DNA from: Oribacterium sp. UBA3737
GTDB taxonomy: Bacteria > Bacillota_A > Clostridia > Lachnospirales > Lachnospiraceae
DNA length: 22,219 bases
Assembly (NCBI GenBank): GCA_002371295.1
Contig: DFGZ01000088.1
Coordinates: 1-22,219 of the forward strand
Direction: 5' to 3'
Shown here: positions 13,603-21,520 of the stretch, one piece after another
How positions within the stretch are numbered: position 1 is the stretch's first letter
How the letters are laid out: the number at the start of each line of letters is the position of its first letter
Notes under the pieces: generated by a model
Told to the model about the DNA's origin: nothing
Databases searched by the model: none
What the model saw: only the letters and a program-made list of their open reading frames with translations
Translations under genes and position numbers: made by a program

Positions 13603-13636
13603 GAACGGCATACAATATAGAAGGAGAATAGTAATT

Positions 13637-14563
13637 ATGGAGACAAACCGGAGAAGCATTATCAATATACTGGATCTTTCTGTTGATGAGCTTGAGCATC
13701 TTATGGATCTCGCCGATGACATCGAGAAGAACCCGGAAAAGTATCAGGATCGCTGCGCACATAAGCAGCTTGCTACACTCTTTTATGAGCCCAGTACCAG
13801 AACCAGACTCAGCTTTGAATCTGCGATGCTTGGCCTCGGCGGTCAGGTTCTGGGTTTTGCCGGTGCCGCAAGCTCCAGTGCTTCAAAGGGCGAGTCAGTA
13901 GCCGATACGATTTCGGTAATGTCTAACTATGTAGATATCATTGTCATGCGTCATCCTAAGGAGGGCGCACCTGTGGTTGCGTCAATGCATACGACGGTTC
14001 CTTTTATCAATGCCGGTGACGGGGGACATTTCCATCCGACTCAGACTCTTGCAGATCTTCTGACCATAAGAAGAACGAGAGGCTCCTTAAGCGGCATCAC
14101 ACTGGGCCTCTGCGGAGACCTTAAGTTCGGAAGAACAGTTCATTCACTTATCGATGCCATTCTCCGTTATCCTGACAACAAGTACATACTTATCTCTCCA
14201 AAGGAGCTCCGCATACCTGAATATGAGCTCGATAAGCTGAAGGCGGCAGGAGTGGAATTCGAGGAGACAAAGTCCCTTGAGGATGCCATACCTAAGCTTG
14301 ATATCCTTTACATGACCAGAGTGCAGAAGGAGCGCTTCTTCAATGAAGAGGATTACCTCCGACTGAAGGATACCTATATCCTCACTCCGGAGAAGCTTAA
14401 GAATGCAAAGAGCGATATGGCCATACTTCATCCGCTTCCGAGAGTAAATGAAATCTCAGTTGCTGTTGACAAGGATCCGAGGGCTAAGTATTTCTACCAG
14501 ACTCTCTGCGGAAAGCAGATGAGAATGGCGCTTATTCTGTATTTGCTTGGACTTGACAAATGA
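13637..14563 (+). CDS. pyrB: Aspartate carbamoyltransferase catalytic chain
   Basis: A 308-residue ATCase catalytic chain making carbamoyl-aspartate from carbamoyl phosphate and aspartate. The carbamoyl-phosphate motif [13 protein letters not shown] has STRTR at 53-57; [10 protein letters not shown] and [11 protein letters not shown] mark the aspartate side. The ATG at 13637 follows AAGGAG (13621-13626); a longer in-frame ORF from 13511 would overlap pyrE by 90 bases and is rejected. The length and the adjacent pyrI suggest the class B dodecameric holoenzyme of the E. coli type. Confidence 0.96.
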   Translation: METNRRSIINILDLSVDELEHLMDLADDIEKNPEKYQDRCAHKQLATLFYEPSTRTRLSFESAMLGLGGQVLGFAGAASSSASKGESVADTISVMSNYVDIIVMRHPKEGAPVVASMHTTVPFINAGDGGHFHPTQTLADLLTIRRTRGSLSGITLGLCGDLKFGRTVHSLIDAILRYPDNKYILISPKELRIPEYELDKLKAAGVEFEETKSLEDAIPKLDILYMTRVQKERFFNEEDYLRLKDTYILTPEKLKNAKSDMAILHPLPRVNEISVAVDKDPRAKYFYQTLCGKQMRMALILYLLGLDK

Positions 14564-14661
14564 TCCGGTAAAGCTTCCTAAGGTATGGAATTACCTGTGA
14601 TAAAAAGACATTGGCACAGTTGTCATAAAAGTTTTTATGAAGTAATAATAGGAGCATACAA

Positions 14662-15093
14662 ATGAACGTAGATGGAATTGAAAACGGCATCGTACTTGAT
14701 CACATAAGAGCCGGAAAGGCTATGCTGGTATATAAATATCTTCACCTGGACAAGCTTGGGTCTCAGGTGGCGCTTATTCAGAACTGTACTTCTCATGTCA
14801 TGGGAAAGAAGGATATCGTGAAGATCTCAGAGGATCTTGATATCGACCTGGATGTTCTCGGCTACATAGATCCGGGTATCACCGTAAACTACATAAAGGA
14901 TGGAAAGAGGGTGGAAAAGAAAACTCTTTCCCTTCCTGAGACTCTTACCAATGTTCTTAAGTGTAAGAATCCACGCTGCATCACCTCTGTGGAGCAGGAG
15001 CTTCCGCAGGTATTCAAGATCGTGGATCGTACGAAGGCACTTTACCGTTGTGTTTACTGTGATACCATAGTCAGAAGCGAAGAACTTAACTGA
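14662..15093 (+). CDS. pyrI: Aspartate carbamoyltransferase regulatory chain
   Basis: A 143-residue regulatory chain that binds nucleotide effectors and docks on PyrB. The N-terminal allosteric domain includes MNVDGIENGIVLDHI and GKAMLVYKYL. The zinc domain keeps all four ligands, C101, C106, C130 and C133, the spacing of the E. coli protein. AGGAG precedes the ATG. The 98-base gap from pyrB holds a palindromic hairpin TCATAAAA-GT-TTTTATGA (14623-14640), and TTGTCA-N17-TAATAA (14620-14648) resembles a promoter but would start too close to the ATG to be convincing. A terminator follows, so this is the last gene of the operon. Confidence 0.96.
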   Translation: MNVDGIENGIVLDHIRAGKAMLVYKYLHLDKLGSQVALIQNCTSHVMGKKDIVKISEDLDIDLDVLGYIDPGITVNYIKDGKRVEKKTLSLPETLTNVLKCKNPRCITSVEQELPQVFKIVDRTKALYRCVYCDTIVRSEELN

Positions 15094-15120
15094 TTCTCAT
15101 AAGCATAGATACATATTGAT

Positions 15121-15164
15121 AAAACCGGAACATGTGGGATGCCCTGTGTGTTCCGGCTTTTTTT
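15121..15164 (+). terminator. Terminator of the pyr operon
   Basis: CCGGAACA (15125-15132) pairs with TGTTCCGG (15149-15156), with an inner GGG-ATG-CCC, and is followed by C and seven Ts. An A-run precedes the stem. Confidence 0.9.
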
Positions 15165-15175
15165 AGTGTGTCGGT

Positions 15176-15204
15176 TTGACTTTAGTGCTTTTTCAAACTA
15201 AACT
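15176..15204 (+). promoter_or_regulatory. Putative promoter for the HAD-phosphatase gene
   Basis: TTGACT (15176-15181), 17 bases, TAAACT (15199-15204); start expected near 15211, 33 bases before the ATG. It follows the pyr terminator directly and may also drive the two genes behind. Confidence 0.5.
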
Positions 15205-15243
15205 AAATTGATTTGAAAAGAGAGTATTTCGGAAAGAGGAAAT

Positions 15244-16050
15244 ATGGGAAATATAGACAGAAAGTACAAGGGACTTGTGGCATTTGATCTTGATCATACC
15301 TTGCTTGACCATAACACCTGGAAAATCACTCCTTCGGCCATGGACAGTATCGGAAAGCTGAAGGAGAAGGGATACCTGGTGGCTATAGCATCCGGAAGGG
15401 ATATGAAGAACAGAACCTCCATAGAGTATCTCAGGGAAGTGAATCCCCATGCCCTGATCCACATGAATGGGACTATGGTGGAGACTGAAGATGATATAAT
15501 TCTGGATCACCGTATGGATAAAGAGCTTCTTCGGAGAGTGCTTGAGTTCTGCGAAAAGCACGAGACACCAATAGGCGTCCATATAGATGATGTTGACTAT
15601 TTTGTATGCCCTGAAAAGGTGCTCTTTTTTGATAAGAATTATTTCAAAATGGATATGGAAAGGCGTTTTGATGATCCGAAAAAGCTTCTTAAGCTGCCGG
15701 TCAGATCCCTTGCATACTATGGCGACAGAGCAGGAGGAAAGGATCTTCAGTATGCCTTCCCTGAACTGAATGTTATGATGTTCTCGAAGGAATACGGTGC
15801 CGATGTGGTGGAAGCGGAGTACAGTAAGGCTGAAGGAATCAAGCATCTTTGCGAGCATTTCGGTATAAGCCTTGCGGAAACCTATGCCTTCGGCGACAGC
15901 TCCAATGATGTGGAGATGCTGGAGAAGGTCCATGTGGGCATAGCCATGGGCAATGCTGTTCCCGAGGCAAAAGAGGCAGCAGATTACATCACAGATGATA
16001 TAGATAAGGATGGAATCCGAAATGCCCTTTTGCATTTTGGACTGATCTGA
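15244..16050 (+). CDS. Cof-type HAD-superfamily phosphatase
   Basis: A 268-residue HAD-IIB hydrolase. Motif I is AFDLDHTLLD (nucleophile D15, acid/base D17), motif II is IASGRD, the motif III lysine is likely in YSKAEGIKHL, and motif IV is FGDSSNDVEML followed by VGIAMGNAVPEAKEAADYIT, typical of the Cof family. The cap domain lies between motifs II and III. Such enzymes remove phosphate from sugar phosphates, FMN or pyridoxal phosphate; the substrate cannot be inferred here. The binding site GAAAGAGG lies before the ATG. The aminopeptidase gene begins 76 bases after its stop. Confidence 0.92.
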   Translation: MGNIDRKYKGLVAFDLDHTLLDHNTWKITPSAMDSIGKLKEKGYLVAIASGRDMKNRTSIEYLREVNPHALIHMNGTMVETEDDIILDHRMDKELLRRVLEFCEKHETPIGVHIDDVDYFVCPEKVLFFDKNYFKMDMERRFDDPKKLLKLPVRSLAYYGDRAGGKDLQYAFPELNVMMFSKEYGADVVEAEYSKAEGIKHLCEHFGISLAETYAFGDSSNDVEMLEKVHVGIAMGNAVPEAKEAADYITDDIDKDGIRNALLHFGLI

Positions 16051-16126
16051 AAAAGGACGTGAGGACCGGACTTTAATAATCGAAGATTCAATGAGAAAGT
16101 GACTGAATTACAGAAGGAGATTTAGA

Positions 16127-17950
16127 ATGAATTTACAGCTTGATAAGCTCCGTGTGGAAATGAATAAAAGAGGTATAGATGTATATCTGGTACCGACGGA
16201 TGATTTTCACCAGAGTGAATACGTGGGAGATTACTTCAGGGCCATACATTATCTTTCCGGTTTCACAGGAGAAGGAAATCTTGTGGTAACAGTAGATACG
16301 GCGGCACTCTTTACTGACGGAAGGTACTTCATTCAGGCAGAGAAGGAGCTTTCCGGAAAAGATGTGGAGCTCATGAAGATGGGTGAGCCGGGAGTGCCTT
16401 CTCTTGAGGAGTATCTTTACGATAAGACACCGGAAGGGGGAGTCCTTGGATTTGACGGAAGATGCGTTGATTTTCAGCAGGGCAAAAAGCTTCAGGATAA
16501 GCTTTCAAAAAAGAAGGCTTCTATCCATGCGGGAACGGATCTTGTAGGACTTATCTGGGAAGGAAGACCTGAGATGTCCGAGTCAAAGGTATGGATACTC
16601 GGCGAGCAGTTCACAGGAAAGAGTGCTTCGGATAAGCTCAGTGATTTAAGAGATTATATGAAGGAACAGGATTCTGACCTTCATATCGTCACCAGTCTCG
16701 ATGATATCGCCTGGATCCTTAACTTAAGAGGCGATGATATTCCATGTAATCCTGTATTCCTTTCTTATCTTATGGTGGATATGGAGGGGGCAAGGCTCTA
16801 TGCCAACAGGAAGGATTTTGATGAAGAGACATTGGCTTACCTTTCAGAGCTCAGGGTGGAGCTTAAGGACTATGACAGCTTCTACACAGATGTTAAAGCA
16901 TTGAGAAACAGTACAGTGCTTCTCGAAAAGGCAAGGACCAATTTTGAGACAATTTCGGATATAGATTCATCCAACACCGTGATTGATGAGATGCTCCCAA
17001 GTTCACTCTGGAAGTCCAGAAAGAACGATGTTGAGATCGAAAATATGAAAAAGGCACACATAAAGGATGGTGTTGCCATCACTAACTATCTGTATTTCAT
17101 GAAGCACGCCTTTGACAAGGATGGAAAGCTTACAGAGGAAACCAAGGCGCTCCTTGGGGAATCGGAGATAAATGAGTGGAACACTGCAGCAGTTCTTGAG
17201 AATTTCAGAAAGGAGCAGGAGGGCTATATAGAGCCAAGCTTCACTACCATATCGGCGTACGGTGAAAATGCAGCCCTTCCACACTATGCACCTACTGCCG
17301 GGAGTTTTTCAAGGATCGAGCCCAAAGGGCTTTACCTTGTGGATTCAGGCGGACAGTATCCGGAGGGAACCACGGACATAACGAGAACCATAGCTATGGG
17401 ACCCATCACAGATGAAGAGCGTAAGCATTATACCATGGTACTTATGGCCCATCTCCGCCTGGGGGACGTGAAGTTCCTTCAGGGGTCTTCCGGAATAACC
17501 GTTGATCTTGCGGCAAGAGAGGTGTTCTGGCGCGAGGGCATGAACTTCAACCACGGTACAGGTCATGGTGTTGGCTTCTGTCTTAATGTCCATGAGAGAC
17601 CCAATGCCATCCGCTACCGTAAGTTACAGGGCCGCATGGAGGATGCTCCGCTCTGCGAAGGCAACATCACATCTTGTGAGCCGGGTCTTTATATAGAAGG
17701 AAGTCATGGTATCCGTACCGAGAACCTGACTCTGGTAAAGAAGTGGCAGACCAATGAATTCGGCACCTTCTTCTGTTTCGAATTCATAACCATGGCTCCC
17801 TATGATCTCGATGCCGTAGACCTCAGCCTTATGGAAAAGAGGGATATAGAGCTGCTCAATGCTTACCACAGGGAAGTATTTGAAAAGCTTTCACCTTATT
17901 TCGAGGGCGAGAAGCTTCAGTGGCTTAAGGAAGCGACAAGAGAAGTCTGA
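16127..17950 (+). CDS. Xaa-Pro aminopeptidase (aminopeptidase P, M24B), three-domain form
   Basis: A 607-residue cytoplasmic peptidase removing an N-terminal residue preceding proline. It has two creatinase-like N domains (about 1-300), the pita-bread M24 domain, and a C-terminal extension (about 545-607) as in eukaryotic-type aminopeptidase P, longer than the 440-residue E. coli PepP. The five dinuclear-metal ligands are in place: D406 and D417 (VDSGGQYPEGTTDITRT), H480 (GTGHGVGF), E518 (SCEPGLY) and E532 (RTENL). AAGGAG precedes the ATG. The alanyl-tRNA editing gene follows 38 bases after the stop, probably in the same transcript. Confidence 0.95.
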   Translation: MNLQLDKLRVEMNKRGIDVYLVPTDDFHQSEYVGDYFRAIHYLSGFTGEGNLVVTVDTAALFTDGRYFIQAEKELSGKDVELMKMGEPGVPSLEEYLYDKTPEGGVLGFDGRCVDFQQGKKLQDKLSKKKASIHAGTDLVGLIWEGRPEMSESKVWILGEQFTGKSASDKLSDLRDYMKEQDSDLHIVTSLDDIAWILNLRGDDIPCNPVFLSYLMVDMEGARLYANRKDFDEETLAYLSELRVELKDYDSFYTDVKALRNSTVLLEKARTNFETISDIDSSNTVIDEMLPSSLWKSRKNDVEIENMKKAHIKDGVAITNYLYFMKHAFDKDGKLTEETKALLGESEINEWNTAAVLENFRKEQEGYIEPSFTTISAYGENAALPHYAPTAGSFSRIEPKGLYLVDSGGQYPEGTTDITRTIAMGPITDEERKHYTMVLMAHLRLGDVKFLQGSSGITVDLAAREVFWREGMNFNHGTGHGVGFCLNVHERPNAIRYRKLQGRMEDAPLCEGNITSCEPGLYIEGSHGIRTENLTLVKKWQTNEFGTFFCFEFITMAPYDLDAVDLSLMEKRDIELLNAYHREVFEKLSPYFEGEKLQWLKEATREV

Positions 17951-17988
17951 TATAGGAAAACACCTCATGATACAGGAGGAGAAACAAT

Positions 17989-19230
17989 TTGGAAAAGAAT
18001 GCGCTTTATTATCAGTTTCCCTATGTGAAGGAATTTGATGCCATAGTCACATCATGTGAAGAGAGGGACGGGCATTATCAGGTGGAGCTTGATGCCCATG
18101 GATTCTATCCTGAGGGCGGCGGACAGGCGGCTGATCACGGAATGATCGGTGACGCTACAGTATCTGATGTTCAGGAGAAGGCACTGAAGGATTCTGAAAC
18201 AGGAGAGAAGCTCACGGATGAAAGGGGCAATGTTCTCGTACGCATACTTCATACCGTGGACAAGGCTCTTGAGACCGGAAAAACATATCACTGCAGCATC
18301 GACTGGGAAAGAAGGATGAGAAATTCCAGAAACCACAGCGGTGAGCATATAGTGTCGGGGCTTGTCCATAAGCATTATGGATATAACAATGTGGGCTTCC
18401 ACATGAGTGATGTCATGACCATCGACTTCGACGGAGTCCTCACATGGGAACAGCTCATGAAGATAGAAGAAGAGGCCAACGAGGTGGTTCTTGCAAACAG
18501 AGCCGTGAGTCAGATCTGGCCTTCGGAAACCGAGCTTCAGGAGACTGAGTTCCGTTCCAAGAAAGCCCTTAAGGGCGATGTCAGACTGGTGGACCTGGGA
18601 GGTGCTGACCTCTGTGCCTGCTGCGGTACCCATGCGATGACCACGGGAGAAATCGGTCCCATCAAGATTCTGTCTGTTCTCGGACATAAGGGCGGAGTAA
18701 GAGTGGAGCTTTTCTGCGGAAAGGATGCTCTTTTGGATTACAGGAACAAACACAATGATCTTTTGGAGCTTTCCCACATGCTGTCCTTTGCTCCTTCGGA
18801 GGTGAAGGAGGCCGTAAGACAGCACATGGAGCAGAGTGCCGCTAAGGACAGGCGTATCGCTGAGCTGAATCAGAGATATTATGCCCTGAAGGCAGAGACT
18901 CTTAAGGATTTCACGGGAGTCCTCGTGGATGTGGAAGAGGGCATGAACAATGTGGAATTAAGAAAGTGCTGCGACTACTTCATGAAGCACACAAAGGCGA
19001 AGGCGGTCGGAGTTTTCGGCCTTAAGGATGTGGACAGACAGGCAGGTGACACCGCAGGCTGGAATTATGTCATCGGTTCGGAAACAGAGGATGTCCGAAG
19101 CCATGCAAAGGAGTTCAATGCTCTCGTAAACGGACGGGGCGGCGGACAGAAGGAGATGATCCAGGGCAGTGCGGTCAGCACTGAAGAGGATATCCGTAAG
19201 GCTATGGAGAAGATTTTTGATCAGGCGTAA
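17989..19230 (+). CDS. AlaX-L type alanyl-tRNA editing hydrolase
   Basis: A 413-residue trans-editing protein homologous to the editing half of alanyl-tRNA synthetase, expected to hydrolyse Ser-tRNA(Ala) or Gly-tRNA(Ala). The zinc site is HSGEH (H116, H120) with CCGTH (C211, H215), and GFYPEGGGQAADHG near the N terminus is the family motif. A C-terminal DHHA1-like domain ends with NGRGGGQKEMIQGSA. There is no synthetase catalytic domain. Translation starts at TTG: AGGAGGA (17974-17980) lies 8 bases upstream and no ATG is positioned to replace it. It follows the aminopeptidase by 38 bases; ddh has its own promoter behind it. Confidence 0.92.
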   Translation: MEKNALYYQFPYVKEFDAIVTSCEERDGHYQVELDAHGFYPEGGGQAADHGMIGDATVSDVQEKALKDSETGEKLTDERGNVLVRILHTVDKALETGKTYHCSIDWERRMRNSRNHSGEHIVSGLVHKHYGYNNVGFHMSDVMTIDFDGVLTWEQLMKIEEEANEVVLANRAVSQIWPSETELQETEFRSKKALKGDVRLVDLGGADLCACCGTHAMTTGEIGPIKILSVLGHKGGVRVELFCGKDALLDYRNKHNDLLELSHMLSFAPSEVKEAVRQHMEQSAAKDRRIAELNQRYYALKAETLKDFTGVLVDVEEGMNNVELRKCCDYFMKHTKAKAVGVFGLKDVDRQAGDTAGWNYVIGSETEDVRSHAKEFNALVNGRGGGQKEMIQGSAVSTEEDIRKAMEKIFDQA

Positions 19231-19252
19231 GGGTGTCATGAAAATAATTATA

Positions 19253-19280
19253 TTGCGCGCTACCTGCTGTATGTTATAAT
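19253..19280 (+). promoter_or_regulatory. Promoter for ddh
   Basis: TATAAT (19275-19280) with an extended -10 TGT and a moderate -35, TTGCGC (19253-19258, spacer 16). Start near 19287 gives a leader of about 47 bases, too short for a lysine riboswitch. Confidence 0.7.
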
Positions 19281-19333
19281 ATTCGCGTGTTTTGTAACGC
19301 TGTGTTATAGACTTACTCAATAGGAGAAAAAAC

Positions 19334-20317
19334 ATGATTAGAATTGGTTTACTTGGATATGGCAACCTTTCCCGTGGAATCGAAAGTGCCATCAAGCGTA
19401 ATGAAGACGAAAAGCTGGTTGCGGTTTTTACACGTCGTGATCCGTCTACAGTTAAGATCAACACAGAGGGTGTTAAGGTTGACACTGTTGACAATATTCT
19501 CGAGTATAAGGACCAGATCGATGTTTTGATGATATGCGGCGGTTCTGCTACAGATCTTCCTAAGCAGACACCGGAGTATGCAAAGTATTTTAATGTTATA
19601 GACAGTTTTGACACACATGCGAAGGTACCTCAGCACTTTGCGGCAGTTGATACGGCTGCAAAGGAGGGCGGCAAGCTTGCCATGATTTCATGCGGCTGGG
19701 ACCCGGGTATGTTCTCCATCGCAAGAATTTATGCAGAGTCAGTGCTTCCTGCAGGAAAGCACTACACATTCTGGGGAAAGGGAGTTTCTCAGGGACACAG
19801 TGATGCTGCAAGAAGAGTAGAGGGTGTTAAGGATGCACGTTCATACACAATTCCTGTAGAGGAGGCTATGGATGCTGTAAGAAGCGGAAAGCAGCCTGAG
19901 TTCACTGCCAGAGAGATGCATAAGAGAGAGGTATTTGTTGTTCTTGAGGAAGGCGCTGATGCTTCAAAGGTTGAGAATACCATCAAGACTATGCCGGACT
20001 ACTATGCGGATTATGATGTTACCATCCACTTCATTTCAGAAGAGGAGATGAAGAAGAATCATGCAGAGCTTCCACACGGTGGCTTCGTTATGAGATCCGG
20101 CGTAACAGGAGACGAGGGACAGCATCATGAGCTTATCGAGTACAGCCTTAAGCTGGATTCAAATCCTGAGTTCACAGGTTCTGTTCTTGCAGCTTACGGA
20201 AGAGCAGTTTACCGTATGGCAAATAAGGGTGAGACCGGATGCATCACAGTGTTTGATGTAGCTCCGAAGTATCTTAATCCGAAATCAGAGGAAGAGCAGA
20301 GACATACTCTTCTGTAA
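19334..20317 (+). CDS. ddh: meso-Diaminopimelate D-dehydrogenase
   Basis: A 327-residue NADPH enzyme that makes meso-DAP directly from tetrahydrodipicolinate in the one-step lysine/cell-wall branch. The Rossmann start is IRIGLLGYGNLSRG. Close agreement with the Corynebacterium enzyme, as remembered, runs throughout: ICGGSATDLPKQTPEYA, SCGWDPGMFSIARIYAESVL, TFWGKGVSQGHSDAARRVEG, KTMPDYYADYDV, LPHGGFVMRSG, EYSLKLDSNPEFTGSVL. Length matches. GGAG precedes the ATG and a promoter lies in the 103-base gap upstream. The next gene, a secreted wall-type protein, begins 10 bases after its stop and is probably cotranscribed, consistent with a cell-wall context. Confidence 0.96.
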   Translation: MIRIGLLGYGNLSRGIESAIKRNEDEKLVAVFTRRDPSTVKINTEGVKVDTVDNILEYKDQIDVLMICGGSATDLPKQTPEYAKYFNVIDSFDTHAKVPQHFAAVDTAAKEGGKLAMISCGWDPGMFSIARIYAESVLPAGKHYTFWGKGVSQGHSDAARRVEGVKDARSYTIPVEEAMDAVRSGKQPEFTAREMHKREVFVVLEEGADASKVENTIKTMPDYYADYDVTIHFISEEEMKKNHAELPHGGFVMRSGVTGDEGQHHELIEYSLKLDSNPEFTGSVLAAYGRAVYRMANKGETGCITVFDVAPKYLNPKSEEEQRHTLL

Positions 20318-20327
20318 CAGGTGGGTT

Positions 20328-21398
20328 ATGAATGGTTTAAATAAAATGCGTGCAGTGGCTGTGGCGGCCACTGCAGCCATTTCCCTGGCTATGGCGCCAT
20401 GCTCCATTGCTGAGGAAAATTCAATTTCGGCCTATGTGCCATCCTTTTCAGAGGGAGCTATAGCTTCCGGAGATTATTCTGAGGTGACAAAGCAGCTTGC
20501 TCTTTACTATCAGACAACTGCAGAGCTTTTCAGATCAGTAGGGCAGCCTATACCGGCGGATATTCTTTCCGGACTGTCGGTCTATGGCAATGTGGATGTT
20601 TCCTCTTACCTGAATGCAGCTTCCGATGCTCTTCAGGCTGCATCCGGAGCACTTAATTCTGCAGCTTCGGTAAACGGAAGTGCAGTAGCTCAGTACACTT
20701 CCGTTATGTGGATGAATCAGGAGGACGGTACCTCCCTTCTGTATAAGACAGATCCTTCCACAGGAGAAGCGGCGCTCTATGAAGGCTGGTACACGGACAG
20801 TACAGGAGACAAGTACTATTTTGAAAAAGGAAAGGCGGTTTCCGGCTGGATCATCGATGACGGAAAGTTCTATTATCTTGACATGAAAACAGGTGTGCTT
20901 TCAACTTCAAAGCAGATCGGTAATTTCTATGTCGGAGAAGACGGAGCGGCTCTTATCGATACCACGGCACCGGACGGTACCAGACTTGCATACAACGGTT
21001 CACGCATGATTTCTAAAAAACCCGTAGAGCAGCTTAATGATAAGACTTATATCTATCGTGAACTTCTGGTAAAGGATCCGGATCTTTATGCGGAGTTCTC
21101 CGCCAGATCCTCCGGAAATTACCAGATCATGCCTGAAACTGAGAACGGTTTTTCCTGGTATACCTATGCAAGCATGCGCCTTTATGAACGTAAAGAGGAT
21201 GGTTCCATAGGCAAGAAGGTTTATGAAGGAGACGGCTGCATCAGAAGAGATGCATCCATTGAGTTTTTGAACGATGATGGCACAGTCGGAACCATGAAAC
21301 CTTCTGCTATTGTTGGATCCGGACATGAGACATGGATGGCAGAACATATCCACATCGATCCGGCCGGATTTATCACATATTCCGAAATAAAAAGATGA
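20328..21398 (+). CDS. Secreted protein with cell-wall-binding-like repeats
   Basis: A 356-residue exported protein. The N terminus is a signal peptide (MRAVAVAATAAISLAMAPC, cleavage likely after SIA, before EENS); the cysteine is preceded by proline, so it is not a good lipobox. Residues about 30-130 are Ser/Ala-rich and helical. Residues about 153-205 carry aromatic-glycine repeats (EGWYTDSTGDKYYFEKGKAV, SGWIIDDGKFYYLD, GNFYVGEDGA) like choline/glucan-binding repeats. The last 140 residues are a domain I do not recognise, ending EHIHIDPAGFITYSEIKR. GGTGGG is a modest binding site; the ATG is 10 bases after ddh. It may attach to the cell surface; no enzymatic residues are evident. Confidence 0.75.
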   Translation: MNGLNKMRAVAVAATAAISLAMAPCSIAEENSISAYVPSFSEGAIASGDYSEVTKQLALYYQTTAELFRSVGQPIPADILSGLSVYGNVDVSSYLNAASDALQAASGALNSAASVNGSAVAQYTSVMWMNQEDGTSLLYKTDPSTGEAALYEGWYTDSTGDKYYFEKGKAVSGWIIDDGKFYYLDMKTGVLSTSKQIGNFYVGEDGAALIDTTAPDGTRLAYNGSRMISKKPVEQLNDKTYIYRELLVKDPDLYAEFSARSSGNYQIMPETENGFSWYTYASMRLYERKEDGSIGKKVYEGDGCIRRDASIEFLNDDGTVGTMKPSAIVGSGHETWMAEHIHIDPAGFITYSEIKR

Positions 21399-21406
21399 TG
21401 ATCTAA

Positions 21407-21465
21407 GGCGGCTGCCGCCCGTCATCAGAAAAATATAATAAGAGTGAAATGTATTATTCGCTCTT
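21407..21465 (+). other. Two hairpins after the secreted-protein gene
   Basis: GGCGGC (21407-21412) and GCCGCC (21414-21419) form a GC-rich palindrome with a tight tip, and AAGAGTGAA (21440-21448) pairs with TTCGCTCTT (21457-21465) with one G-U. A TATAAT lies between them at 21434-21439 but has no -35. Neither hairpin has a U-tract. Confidence 0.4.
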
Positions 21466-21475
21466 GTATTACGGG

Positions 21476-21505
21476 TCAAAAGGACAAGGCGGCTTGTCCT
21501 TTTGA
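21476..21505. terminator. Hairpin terminator between the secreted-protein and LysR genes
   Basis: A 13-bp perfect stem (21476-21488 with 21493-21505) closes on GCGG. The core AAAAGGACAAG and CTTGTCCTTTT gives an A-run before and a T-run after the stem, the pattern of a bidirectional terminator. It ends only 5 bases before the LysR ribosome binding site, so it could also affect that gene's translation. Confidence 0.6.
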
Positions 21506-21520
21506 TCTCTGGAGGCAATT

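Noticed and set aside
13511..13636. Longer N terminus for pyrB
   Set aside because: It would overlap pyrE by about 90 bases, has no family match and lacks an RBS; ATG 13637 has AAGGAG.
14620..14648. Internal promoter before pyrI (TTGTCA-N17-TAATAA)
   Set aside because: A start near 14655 would leave almost no room for the RBS before ATG 14662; probably chance in an AT-rich gap.
15193..16035. 280-codon antisense ORF opposite the HAD-phosphatase gene
   Set aside because: It is the complement of a strongly recognisable gene, shows no family motif of its own and ends in the HAD promoter region; a coding shadow.
18052..18825. 257-codon antisense ORF inside the alanyl-tRNA editing gene
   Set aside because: No motif or ribosome binding site; the plus strand encodes a clear AlaX protein with zinc ligands.
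19281..19333. Lysine riboswitch upstream of ddh
   Set aside because: The leader is about 47 bases, far shorter than an L box, and has no matching helices.
18958..19614. 218-codon antisense ORF across the alaX-ddh junction
   Set aside because: It crosses the ddh promoter and the 5' end of a secure gene, with no recognisable product.
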